Origin: Nonomuraea solani
Lineage (GTDB): Bacteria; Actinomycetota; Actinomycetes; Streptosporangiales; Streptosporangiaceae
DNA: 64,000 bases
Direction of reading: 5' to 3'
NCBI RefSeq assembly: GCF_900108335.1
Contig: NZ_FNVT01000013.1
Location: 1-64,000 of the forward strand
The position numbers and the translations under genes are program-made. The stretch's first letter is position 1; each line of letters begins with the position of its first letter. Below are positions 36,850 through 44,977 of the stretch, one piece after another. A model generated the notes under the pieces. That model worked only from the letters and a program-made list of their open reading frames with translations. It was not told where the DNA came from and made no database searches.

Positions 36850-38256
36850 ATGAAACGGATCTTCGCGGTCCTGGTGGCCGCTTTAGTGCTGCTCACCGCG
36901 CTCCCGGCGGCGGCCGCCCCGCCCGGCGTACCGGATGACCTGACCGTGAGCGAGGTGAGCTTCCAGGGCGGCCGGAACCTGACGCTGCACGGCAGCGTGA
37001 TCAGCCCGGCGGCCCCGGCGAAGAGCCCGCGGGCGGGCGTCGTGCTGGTGCACGGCGCCGGGACGGGGACGCCCCGGGAGAAGCTGATGCCCGAGGCCGT
37101 GGCCTTCGCCCGGCAGGGGCTGTCCGTGCTGGTCTTCGACAAGCGCTCCACCGACTATTCGCTGTTCTACAGGTCGTACGCGCTGCTCGCCGACGACGCG
37201 CTGGGCGCCGTCGAGACGCTGCGGAAGCAACCGGGGGTCGATCCCGGCAAGGTGGGCCTCTGGGGGCTCAGCGAGGGCGGCTGGGTGGCGCCGCTGGCGG
37301 CCTCCCGGTCCAAGGACGTCTCCTTCGTGATCGTGGTCGGCGCCAACGCCCTGCGACCGCTGAGGCAGCAGGCGTGGGCGGTGGCCGCCGGGCTGCGCAA
37401 GGCTGGCGTGGGCGGGTCGTTGGTGGACCGGGCCGAGCCCAACCTGTACCGGGTGATCGCGGACGGGGGCATGTTCCCCGAGCCCTATTACGACTCCGAG
37501 GCGGTGCTCGCGCGGGTGCGGCAGCCCGTGCTGGGGCTCTGGGGCGTACACGACCTGTTGACCCCGCCCAGGGAGACCCCGCCGCTGTTCGCCGCGGCGC
37601 TCGAAAGGGGCGGCAACCGGCGGTACACGTTCCGCTTCTTCGCCGGCGCCGACCACGCCGCGCATCTCACGCCCGACGGCGGTGTCACCCGGCTGCCCGA
37701 GCTGGCCCCCGGATACGCGGAGCTCGTCGGGAGCTGGGTGGGCCAGGCGACGACGGGCCGGGCGCCCGAGGCGCGGATCTCGGGACCCGCGCCCGAGCAG
37801 GCGGACGACTCCGTGGGAGTGCCGCCCACCGCGTGGTGGGAGTCGGCGGGGGTGCAGCTCGCGGCGCTGGTGCTGTTCCTGGTGGCGTTCTGCGGATATC
37901 CGGTGGTGGCCCTGGCACGGCGGATCAGGGGGCGCTCGCTCGCACCGTCGTCGCGGGCGGCGCGGCTGGTGAGCGCGGGCGGGCTCGCGTCGGTGCTGGG
38001 CGGGTTCGGTTACCTGTTCTACGTGGTCATGACCGGCGGGAAGCTGTCCGCGCCGGGGCCGCTGGTGGCGGATCGGCCGCTCGTCTGGCTCGTGCTGCAG
38101 GCGCTCGCGGTCGCGACCGTCGTGGCGACCGTCCTGGCCGGCCTGCGATGGCGGCGCCCGGCTCCGCGCGGGGAGAGGGTCCGGCTCGGGCTCCTGCTCG
38201 CGGGCGGTGTGGCGTTCGTGCCATGGGCGCTGTACTGGGGGCTGCTGGTCCCCTGA
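36850..38256 (+). CDS. Secreted/membrane alpha/beta hydrolase
   Basis: 468 residues: signal peptide (MKRIFAVLVAALVLLTALPAAAA), an alpha/beta-hydrolase domain with VLVHGAGTG oxyanion region, nucleophile Ser in GLSEGGW, an Asp in GVHDLLTP and His in GADHAAH, then four C-terminal membrane helices (about 325-465). The catalytic domain should lie outside the cell, anchored by the helices. Substrate unknown. There is no ribosome site before the ATG and the probable promoter ends close to it, so a leaderless transcript is likely. The neighbouring ArsR gene is the probable regulator. Confidence 0.8.
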   Translation: MKRIFAVLVAALVLLTALPAAAAPPGVPDDLTVSEVSFQGGRNLTLHGSVISPAAPAKSPRAGVVLVHGAGTGTPREKLMPEAVAFARQGLSVLVFDKRSTDYSLFYRSYALLADDALGAVETLRKQPGVDPGKVGLWGLSEGGWVAPLAASRSKDVSFVIVVGANALRPLRQQAWAVAAGLRKAGVGGSLVDRAEPNLYRVIADGGMFPEPYYDSEAVLARVRQPVLGLWGVHDLLTPPRETPPLFAAALERGGNRRYTFRFFAGADHAAHLTPDGGVTRLPELAPGYAELVGSWVGQATTGRAPEARISGPAPEQADDSVGVPPTAWWESAGVQLAALVLFLVAFCGYPVVALARRIRGRSLAPSSRAARLVSAGGLASVLGGFGYLFYVVMTGGKLSAPGPLVADRPLVWLVLQALAVATVVATVLAGLRWRRPAPRGERVRLGLLLAGGVAFVPWALYWGLLVP

Positions 38257-38338
38257 AGGACGAATGCTGAGGTTGGCGGGGCGGCTGGGGCTGCGGGGCG
38301 TTTATGCTGATGCGCGGGTTTTGTCACGGGGAGGGGCT

Positions 38339-39754
38339 GTGCAGACCAAGAAGGACCTCTATCAGGCCCACCGGCTGCAACAGCAGCGACTCGGCATGGC
38401 GCTGCTGCAGGCCGAGCCCGACGTGCCCGAATCCCCCATGCGGCGGCAGAACATCGCCACGTTCGGCGGGATCCTCATCGGGGTGCTGGTGATGGCCGTG
38501 TTCGGGATCTGGGGGCTGGTCCGCCCCGGCAACGCCACCAAGCTGACCGATCCCGGGCAACTCCTGATCGAGGAGGAGAGCGGGGCCTCGTACGTCTACA
38601 GCGAGCAGCAGCGGCGCCTGCTGCCGGTGGCCAACTACGTGTCGGCGCGGCTCGTGCTGAACTCCCAGGACGTCATCACGCGCAGCGTGACGGCGGCCTC
38701 CCTGGCGGACTTCGCCCGGGGCCCGCTCATCGGGATCTCCGGGGCGCCCGACTCGCTGCCCGTACGGGAGAAGCTGGTCAAGGCGCCCTGGTCGGTGTGC
38801 GTGGTGGAGGGGACCGACAACCTCGGCGAGAGCAAGTCGTACACGTCGCTGGTCGGGGGGCAGGAGGTCGGCGGCAGGCCGGTCGGCTCGGACGCGATGG
38901 TGGTCTCCGGCGGGCAGCAGACCTGGGTGATCTGGGGCGATCGCCGCATGCGGGTCAACGAGCACGGCGTGCGCGCGCTCAACGCGCAGCCCAGGAAGGT
39001 GCCGTCGGCCTGGCTGAACGCGCTGCCGGTCGGACACGACTTCGCCGGCCCGCCCGTCCCCGGCCTGGGCCGGAAGGTACGCACCAACGGCAAGGTCACC
39101 GCGGTGGTCGGCCAGGTGTTCACGGTCCCGGCGCTACAGGGCACCCCGGAGCGCTGGTACGTCCTGCTCACCGACGGCCTGGCCCCGATCACCCCGCTCC
39201 AGGGCAGGCTGCTGCTGGAGAACCCGAACATCAAGAAGGCGTACGGCAACAAGGTGGCCAGGCCCATCCCCATCGACGCCGCCTCCGCCAACGCCTCCCC
39301 GTCGCGCCAGAAGCCCATCGACCCCACCCTGCCCGCGACCATGCCCAAGGTGATCAACGTGCCCGGCTCGGCACCGCTCTGCACGGTGTACGGCGGCACG
39401 CAGACGGGCTCGGTCGCGGCGAAGGTCACGGTCGGCAGCAAGATCGCCATCCCCAAGCCGTCGAGCTCGGGCGTCGAGGGCCGCTACGACCAGGTCCTGC
39501 TGCCGCCGGGCAGCGCGGTGGTGGCGGGCCTGCTGCCCGGCGAGGGCCAGCTCGGCGCGGTGGCCAGCTCGCTGTCCCTGATCACCGACCAGGGCGTGCG
39601 CTACCAGGTGCCCTCCGGTGACGTGCTCGGCAAGCTCGGCTACGAGGCCGGGGACATCACACCGGTGCCCGCGAGCATCATGCACGCGATCCCGCAGGGC
39701 CCGGCCCTCGACCCCCAGGCCGCCATGGCGCCACTGGCCGTAGGCGGCCGGTAG
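38339..39754 (+). CDS. eccB: Type VII secretion protein EccB
   Basis: 471 residues. Cytoplasmic N-terminus with the family signature YQAHRLQQQRLGMALLQAEPDVPESPMRR, one membrane helix (about 39-62), and a large extracellular part with EccB repeat motifs (SGASYVYSEQQRRLLPVANYVSARL) and paired cysteines (SVCVVEG, APLCTVYGG). EccB is the periplasmic/cell-wall-facing component of the T7SS core. GTG 38339 is preceded by GGGGAGGGG. It is convergent with the WXG-like membrane protein gene 11 nt away. Confidence 0.93.
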   Translation: MQTKKDLYQAHRLQQQRLGMALLQAEPDVPESPMRRQNIATFGGILIGVLVMAVFGIWGLVRPGNATKLTDPGQLLIEEESGASYVYSEQQRRLLPVANYVSARLVLNSQDVITRSVTAASLADFARGPLIGISGAPDSLPVREKLVKAPWSVCVVEGTDNLGESKSYTSLVGGQEVGGRPVGSDAMVVSGGQQTWVIWGDRRMRVNEHGVRALNAQPRKVPSAWLNALPVGHDFAGPPVPGLGRKVRTNGKVTAVVGQVFTVPALQGTPERWYVLLTDGLAPITPLQGRLLLENPNIKKAYGNKVARPIPIDAASANASPSRQKPIDPTLPATMPKVINVPGSAPLCTVYGGTQTGSVAAKVTVGSKIAIPKPSSSGVEGRYDQVLLPPGSAVVAGLLPGEGQLGAVASSLSLITDQGVRYQVPSGDVLGKLGYEAGDITPVPASIMHAIPQGPALDPQAAMAPLAVGGR

Positions 39755-39765
39755 ACCCAGCCTCG

Positions 39766-40578
39766 TCAGAAACCGAACTCGGGGATCGGGGAATCCATGT
39801 CGCCGAGGTTCATCTGGCTGGCCGGAGAGTCCACGATGTCCACCTTGGTGGAGTCGTAGATGGCGCCGGCCTCGATCAGGTTGGGCTTGACCTTGCCCGG
39901 CATGGCCTTGATGAACGGCATGTCCTGGGTGAACTGGTTGAAGGCGACCCCCGCGATGCCGATCATGGCGGTGACCTTCATGATCATCTTCCAGTGCTTA
40001 CTGAAGATCGTCTTCAGCACCTTGTGCATGCTGATCACCTGACGGATGATCATCGCCTCCCACGCCGGGGCCGCCGGCGTGAAACGGGCCGCGAGGAGCA
40101 TGCCCGCCATGATCGCCAGCAGGTTCCCGACGATGGCGCAGAGCACCGCCAGCACGTGGAACAGCGTGGCCGAGCACTTGAGCGTGTCCCCGGTGGCGGC
40201 CCGGGTGTGGTCGAGCTTCTCCAGTTGCCCGTCGAGGTCGTTGACCTTCTCCAGGAACGAGGTGTAGCTCCGGCCCTCCCACTCGTCCTTTTCGCCGATC
40301 TCCTTGGACAGCCGCTTGAGCTCGCCGCGCAGGAAGGCGAGGTCACTGCCGCCGCCACCCGACGCCGTGGCCGGCGTCTTGGAGTCGCCGCCCTGCGCGC
40401 CCATGTCGACCGGCGACTCGTCGAGCCACTTCTCCGCCGCCCGGTGCTGCTCGGCCGGGTCGGCGATCATCAGGCTCATGAGCGCGAGGATGGGCAGCGC
40501 GTACGGCATGACGACGCACGCCGCGGCCGTGGCCGCCCAAGCCTCCCGGAAGAGTACGTAATCCCCTTCGTAGGCCAC
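39766..40578 (-). CDS. Membrane-anchored WXG100-like protein
   Basis: 270 residues. A helical hairpin (about 75-137) carries a W-E-G motif (Trp100-Gly102) like WXG100 proteins. It has membrane helices at about 17-38, 139-166 and 197-215. A hydrophobic WXG protein built into the membrane is unusual for a secreted substrate and suggests a structural part of the secretion apparatus or an anchored partner; that is inference. GTG start with GGAGGAG 9 nt upstream, 6 nt after the preceding gene, so it is in one operon with it. Confidence 0.68.
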   Translation of the reverse strand: MAYEGDYVLFREAWAATAAACVVMPYALPILALMSLMIADPAEQHRAAEKWLDESPVDMGAQGGDSKTPATASGGGGSDLAFLRGELKRLSKEIGEKDEWEGRSYTSFLEKVNDLDGQLEKLDHTRAATGDTLKCSATLFHVLAVLCAIVGNLLAIMAGMLLAARFTPAAPAWEAMIIRQVISMHKVLKTIFSKHWKMIMKVTAMIGIAGVAFNQFTQDMPFIKAMPGKVKPNLIEAGAIYDSTKVDIVDSPASQMNLGDMDSPIPEFGF

Positions 40579-40584
40579 TGTCGC

Positions 40585-41718
40585 CTACTCCTCCCTGCCG
40601 AGCACCGCCGGCGTGATGTCCTCGTCGGCGCCCCAGACGGCCTCGTCCTCACCCAGGTTCGGACCCCGCTCGCGGTCCTCCTTCTCCTGGCCGGCCCCGC
40701 CACCCATGCCGGGACCCATGGGCATCATCGGCGGCATCCCGCTGTTCAGCGCGCGGGCGATGCTGCCCGGCGCGCCCACACCCGTCGCGCCGCCGCCCGA
40801 GCCGCCGCCGAAGCCGCTACCGCCGCCGCCCTCCGGATAGCCGATCGACGTGCGCGGCATCGTGGCGCGCGGGTCGAGCTGGGAGAGGTCGGGAGTGCGA
40901 ATCGAAGGGTTGCCGCCGTTCGGCAGGTTCGGGTTGACGCCCTCCAGGGAGCTCCTGGGCGGCTGGTCGAGGCCGCTCAGGTCCGGGTTCTTCAGGTCCG
41001 GCTGGTCGAGACCCGGCACGTTCGGCTGCTGGAGGCCGGGGTTGTTCAGGTCCGGCTGGTCGGGCACCTTCGGCTGGTCGAGGTCCGGCACCTTCGGCAC
41101 GTCCGGCTTTTCCAGGTCCGGCTGGTCGGGCAGCTTGGGCTGGTCAGGCAGCTTCGGCTGGTCGGGCAGCTTCGGGTCGTCCAGGCCGCCCGGCTTGTCG
41201 AGCCCGAGGTCGCCGGGGCCGACGCCGCCCTTGCCGAGATCGCCCATACCGGGCGTCTTGGGCAGGCCGCCCGCGCCGCCGAGCCCACCGAGCCCGCCGG
41301 GGGTCTTGACCTTGGGCAGGCCGCCGGGGTCGCCGTTCTTGTCCTTGGCCTTGCTCGCGTCCTCGGCCGCCTTGGTGTTGGAGGCGGCGTCCGCGAGGGC
41401 CTGGTCCCACGAGTCGAGCACCTGCTTGGCCTGCTTCAGCGCCTCGGCGGCACTGTCGCGGACCGAGCGGTGCGCCACGTTGAGCCCGCCGCCGATGGCG
41501 CCGAAGGTCAGCTCGTGCATGTCGATGTCGCTGGTCTTGCGGCTCATCGTGGTCAGGTCTTGCCCGTAGCTGCCCACGTTCTTGCCCAGCGTGGAGACGC
41601 TGGAGTGCTTCATCGAGAAGGTCGGGTCCACGGACTTCGGATCGACGGCGCCGCCAAGGCCGCCGAGACCGCTGACATCCGGGAAGGGGCTGTCACTGGG
41701 CGAGGAAGGGTCGGTCAC
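40585..41718 (-). CDS. Putative T7SS substrate with PDQPKL repeats
   Basis: 377 residues. Residues ~30-115 form a helical domain (SVSTLGKNVGSYGQDL ... ALKQAKQVLDSWDQAL) of ESX-substrate type; ~125-260 is Gly/Pro/Asp-rich with repeats of PDQPKL, LDQPDL and similar; the C-terminus ends GEDEAVWGADEDITPAVLG, a tail motif also seen in two other proteins of this locus. GTG start with AAGGGGG 5 nt upstream. Not a recognised enzyme; probable secreted or wall-associated protein. Confidence 0.7.
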   Translation of the reverse strand: MTDPSSPSDSPFPDVSGLGGLGGAVDPKSVDPTFSMKHSSVSTLGKNVGSYGQDLTTMSRKTSDIDMHELTFGAIGGGLNVAHRSVRDSAAEALKQAKQVLDSWDQALADAASNTKAAEDASKAKDKNGDPGGLPKVKTPGGLGGLGGAGGLPKTPGMGDLGKGGVGPGDLGLDKPGGLDDPKLPDQPKLPDQPKLPDQPDLEKPDVPKVPDLDQPKVPDQPDLNNPGLQQPNVPGLDQPDLKNPDLSGLDQPPRSSLEGVNPNLPNGGNPSIRTPDLSQLDPRATMPRTSIGYPEGGGGSGFGGGSGGGATGVGAPGSIARALNSGMPPMMPMGPGMGGGAGQEKEDRERGPNLGEDEAVWGADEDITPAVLGREE

Positions 41719-41733
41719 GTGTCCCCCTTGTCA

Positions 41734-41771
41734 CGTTCGTCGCAAACATTACGCCAGCCTCAGGAGCGTCG
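41734..41771 (-). promoter_or_regulatory. Mirrored promoter copy, minus direction
   Basis: Read on the minus strand: CGACGCT, then GAGGCTG, then TAATGT (a good -10), then GACGAAC, ending ~15 nt before the start codon region of the 41718 gene. The same four blocks in the same order occur at 41885-41920 on the plus strand. Confidence 0.6.
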
Positions 41772-41884
41772 TACAGGTAGATACGGACAGATCGGGCAAC
41801 CTGGAGCCCCATCCCAAAAGACCGCAATCCGGCAATACACCCGCGATCCGCCTCGAAGATATGGAAAATTAAGGCGACCACATG

Positions 41885-41920
41885 CGACGCTAGAGGCTGA
41901 AGTTCACTAATGTGACGAAC
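41885..41920 (+). promoter_or_regulatory. Mirrored promoter copy, plus direction
   Basis: CGACGCT (41885-41891), GAGGCTG, TAATGT (41908-41913) and GACGAAC (41914-41920) match the blocks at 41734-41771 in inverted orientation. TAATGT is the likely -10; no TTGACA-like -35 is present, so an ECF sigma or activator may be used. The start of the first WXG100 gene is 56 nt downstream. Confidence 0.6.
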
Positions 41921-41937
41921 ACGCCAACAGCAGTCTG

Positions 41938-41955
41938 TCGGCTGAAGTCAGCCGA
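41938..41955 (+). promoter_or_regulatory. Leader palindrome before first WXG100 gene
   Basis: TCGGCTGA-ag-TCAGCCGA is a perfect inverted repeat lying between the probable -10 box and the ribosome site (GGGAGGG). It could be a repressor site or an mRNA hairpin. Confidence 0.6.
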
Positions 41956-41976
41956 CCAGCAAGGGAGGGAGACCCT

Positions 41977-42312
41977 GTGGGCGCCGAGCCGCAGACTCAA
42001 GTAAGTGAAGCCGATCTCAAGGCCGCCATCCAGCTCATCGAAGACGCGGCGATCCGCCTGCGCGGTATCCAGCAGACGCTGGACACGGCGGGCCTCGAGC
42101 TCAAGACGAGCTGGGTGGGCCAGTCGGAGGCCGCGTTCGACGCCGTGCACAAGAAGTGGCACGAGCGCATGGACGTGATCCTGGGCAGCCTGCGCCGCCT
42201 GGCGGAGAACATCGGGACCAGCAACACCAACTTCGCCGCGTTCAACCAGGAGCGCACGGAGGCGATCAACCAGATCGCCAACCTGATCAACGCCGCACCG
42301 ATGAGCCGCTGA
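41977..42312 (+). CDS. WXG100-family ESX protein
   Basis: 111 residues. Two amphipathic helices separated by the W-V-G turn (Trp46-Gly48), as in EsxA/EsxB. Such proteins form helical-hairpin dimers that are exported by T7SS and are needed for its activity. GTG start preceded by AGGGAGG. The next WXG100 gene follows after 31 nt, and the two are the probable heterodimer. Confidence 0.9.
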   Translation: MGAEPQTQVSEADLKAAIQLIEDAAIRLRGIQQTLDTAGLELKTSWVGQSEAAFDAVHKKWHERMDVILGSLRRLAENIGTSNTNFAAFNQERTEAINQIANLINAAPMSR

Positions 42313-42343
42313 GCCGCACCAACTAGCACCACCGGAGGACGCG

Positions 42344-42655
42344 ATGCCCGCTGAGGACATTTTCGACATCACAAAGGTCAACTACGCCGGTCTCGGCGTG
42401 GGCGAGGACGCCTTCGCCCGGGCCTTCAACGACATGGTGACCACGCTCGAGCAGCTTGAGCAGGACCTGCTCGCCAAGAGCGCGATCTGGCAGGGCCAGA
42501 CCAAGACCGTCTTCGACGAGGTCCGCCAGCTCTGGGAGCGCGAGGCCCGTGACATGTCGCAGTTCGTCGATCTGATGAAGAAGAACATCAACATCACGAA
42601 CATGAACATGCAGCAGGTCGAGCGGGTCAACGCCTCGATCTTCGACGGCAAGTAG
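42344..42655 (+). CDS. WXG100-family ESX protein
   Basis: 103 residues with the W-Q-G turn (Trp49-Gly51) between two helices, preceded by an unusual 20-residue N-terminal extension (DIFDITKVNYAGLG). Probable partner of the protein encoded just upstream. GGAGG lies 6 nt before the ATG. The C-terminal Y-x3-D/E secretion signal is not obvious, so the signal may lie on another partner. Confidence 0.88.
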   Translation: MPAEDIFDITKVNYAGLGVGEDAFARAFNDMVTTLEQLEQDLLAKSAIWQGQTKTVFDEVRQLWEREARDMSQFVDLMKKNINITNMNMQQVERVNASIFDGK

Positions 42656-42698
42656 CACACGGGCGGCACCGCTGGGGGCCTGACGGCGTAGGGGGAAC

Positions 42699-43073
42699 AT
42701 GGGCGACGATCGTGGAGTAGAGCTCAGCAGGAAAGCGATCAAGGCGGCCAGGATCGACCTGGAAGAGGCGCTGGGAATGCTCGACCCCAACGCCGAAGGC
42801 GCCAAGCAGGGCGGCGGTGCCGTGAAGGCCATCTTCACGGAATCGGGCCCGGCCACCCAGCTGGGCAGCGACTATGACGCCATGGGCGGGTTCTGGCCTG
42901 CGGCCATGGGCTTCCGGCAGAGCACCACCAACGCCATCACCACCGTCACCGGCTCCTACGCCAACATCACCGGCCAGGTGGCGAACGTCATCGGCCTGCT
43001 CAAGCAGGCGATGCAGAACTACGACGACATGGAAGTCGACGGCGAGGGCAGAGCCAAGCAGGTGCAGGTCTGA
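42699..43073 (+). CDS. Small WXG-like helical protein
   Basis: 124 residues, mostly helical, with a Trp in the middle (GGFWPAAMGF, Trp66) where WXG100 proteins have their turn, but without the exact W-x-G. Located between the WXG100 pair and a PPE-like gene, with a 1-nt stop/start overlap to the latter (TGATG). Probably a chaperone-like partner or substrate of the T7SS; inferred from context. Confidence 0.68.
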   Translation: MGDDRGVELSRKAIKAARIDLEEALGMLDPNAEGAKQGGGAVKAIFTESGPATQLGSDYDAMGGFWPAAMGFRQSTTNAITTVTGSYANITGQVANVIGLLKQAMQNYDDMEVDGEGRAKQVQV

Positions 43074-44542
43074 TGGCCGAGTATCAGGGGACCATCAGAA
43101 CGCAGATCGACGACACCGAGTTCGACGGTGCGACGCTCGAACTGCTCAGGCAGACGCTGGAGAAGAACAAGCCCCAGCTGATCGGCCAGGCCGCCGCCGA
43201 GTTCCTGGAGGCCAAGGCCCGCCTCGACAACCTCGTCGGCGTGATCGACAAGCACCTGCGGGAGCTGGACAGTCACTGGACCGCGGGCGACGACGCCAAG
43301 ACCGTCAAGGATCAGCTGCGCAAGCTGCGCAAGGCGGCCTCGGACATCTCGACCACCATCAGTGACCAGCCGGTCGACGCGAGCAACCCGCCGAAGAACC
43401 CGCACGGTGTCGCCCCCGCGCTCATCTTCCACGCCAAGACGTTGTCGGCGGCCAGGGGCGACGTGCCCGACGATCCCGGCAGCGATATCTCGTACGGCGA
43501 GAGCGCCCTGCAGTTCGGCATCGCCGGGGCCGCCATCGGCTCCTTCTTCGGCGGTGTGGGAGCGGTGCCCGGCGCGGCCATCGGCGCCGCCGTGGGCCTC
43601 GTCGCCGGCGGCATCACCCGCATCTTCAGCGACGTCCCGTTCCTGAACCTGATCGGCGACTCGAAAGAGGAGCAGGACAGGAAGAAGGCCGCCGAGGCCA
43701 TCAAGCTGCTGAGCCAGGACACCAAGCTGAACAACGAGGTGTACCCGGTCGAGCTCAGGACCGACATCCCGCAGTTCACCGCGCTGTCCCCGAATCTGCC
43801 CACCACCCCGTTCAACGGGGGCAAGGGGGTCAACGCCAACCTGCCGGACGGCCTGAACCAGCCGTTCGACCCCACGAAGGGTGTGGGGCTCGACGGCCTG
43901 AACCAGGACGGCCTGCGGGACCCCAATGAGCACCAGATCCCCGGCATGAACATCGACGACCCGACCAGCAACCTCCCCGGTGACCTGGACGGGATCGGCG
44001 ACGGTATCGGCGACGGGGACGTCGGCGCGGGCATCGGGACGGGCCCGGACGGCACCGGCGGTAACGGGGTGAACGGGCCGAACGGCCAGAACCTCAACAT
44101 CCCCGGGCTGAACGACCCCAACGGCGTGAACGGCGGCCCGAACGGGCTCAAGACCCCGGACGGCCTCAACACCCCGACCACGTCGCTGGCCGGGCTCCCC
44201 GACCCCTCCACGCTGTCCCATCCTTCGTCCAATCCGTCCACCGGGCTGCCGAACGGCACCGGCATCGGCAACCCGTACGGCGGCTCCGGCGCGGGCAACG
44301 GCGGCTTCGGCACCGGTGGCCCGGGCGCCGGCGTGAACGCGGCCGGCCTGCGCGGCGGCATGGGCAACGGGGCCGGCATGCTCCCCATGACGTCGCTGGC
44401 CGGCGCCGGCCGGGGTGCCGGCGGCGGGGACCGGGACGAGAAGGAGCGGACCACGTACCTTCTGGAGGACGAGGACTACTTCATGAGTGACGTGTCGACG
44501 ACCATTCACTTGATCAACGGTGAGCGGAAAGGCAAGGCATGA
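43073..44542 (+). CDS. PPE-like T7SS substrate with Asn/Gly/Pro-rich tail
   Basis: 489 residues. N-terminal helical domain (to ~105) with W-T-A-G at Trp69, a hydrophobic glycine-rich helix-hairpin at about 145-185 (AGAAIGSFFGGVGAVPGAAIGAAVG) like membrane-inserting segments of polymorphic toxins or PPE proteins, then a long NGPNG/GDGIG-rich region. The end (EDEDYFMSDVSTTIHLING) is a degenerate version of the tail found in its neighbours. Overlaps the next gene by 4 nt. Confidence 0.68.
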   Translation: MAEYQGTIRTQIDDTEFDGATLELLRQTLEKNKPQLIGQAAAEFLEAKARLDNLVGVIDKHLRELDSHWTAGDDAKTVKDQLRKLRKAASDISTTISDQPVDASNPPKNPHGVAPALIFHAKTLSAARGDVPDDPGSDISYGESALQFGIAGAAIGSFFGGVGAVPGAAIGAAVGLVAGGITRIFSDVPFLNLIGDSKEEQDRKKAAEAIKLLSQDTKLNNEVYPVELRTDIPQFTALSPNLPTTPFNGGKGVNANLPDGLNQPFDPTKGVGLDGLNQDGLRDPNEHQIPGMNIDDPTSNLPGDLDGIGDGIGDGDVGAGIGTGPDGTGGNGVNGPNGQNLNIPGLNDPNGVNGGPNGLKTPDGLNTPTTSLAGLPDPSTLSHPSSNPSTGLPNGTGIGNPYGGSGAGNGGFGTGGPGAGVNAAGLRGGMGNGAGMLPMTSLAGAGRGAGGGDRDEKERTTYLLEDEDYFMSDVSTTIHLINGERKGKA

Positions 44543-44955
44543 GTCGCGCGGACGAAGGGGGCGGCCCGCCGCCCCCTGGGCTGGAGCTCGCCAAGGACTT
44601 CCCCGGCCTCGGCCCGGGCGGTGGCGGCCCGACCGTCGACCACACGGCCGTCAGGGACGCCATCTCCCGGCTGCGCAAGAACCTGGACCCCGTGTACGGG
44701 AGCCCGCAGCCGAACATGAGCGCCACGTGGAGCGGCCCCGGCACGGTCGCCCAGACGGCCGGGCTGGGCAACGTCGGGCCCGAGTCCACCGGCAAGTGGG
44801 AGGTGGCCAACAACTTCGGCGGCAACGTCGAGCAGGCGTACAAGGCGTTCATCGACAGCTACAGCGAGCTCGTCGAGTACGTCGAGAAGTGGGCCGGAGC
44901 GGTCGAAACGGCCATCACCAATTACGAAAAAGGGCACAAGGACAGCAGTGCGTAA
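44539..44955 (+). CDS. WXG100-like protein with Pro-rich N-terminus
   Basis: 138 residues. A Gly/Pro-rich leader (about 1-32) precedes a helical hairpin with W-S-G (Trp64-Gly66). ATGA overlap with the upstream gene; 22 nt before the next. Likely ESX partner protein; function unknown. Confidence 0.72.
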   Translation: MSRADEGGGPPPPGLELAKDFPGLGPGGGGPTVDHTAVRDAISRLRKNLDPVYGSPQPNMSATWSGPGTVAQTAGLGNVGPESTGKWEVANNFGGNVEQAYKAFIDSYSELVEYVEKWAGAVETAITNYEKGHKDSSA

Positions 44956-44977
44956 CATGACTGCAGAGGTGGCGTAG

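Noticed and set aside
41046..41410. PDQPKL-type DNA periodicity as a separate repeat element
   Set aside because: The periodicity follows the coding repeats of the 40585-41718 protein and needs no separate explanation.
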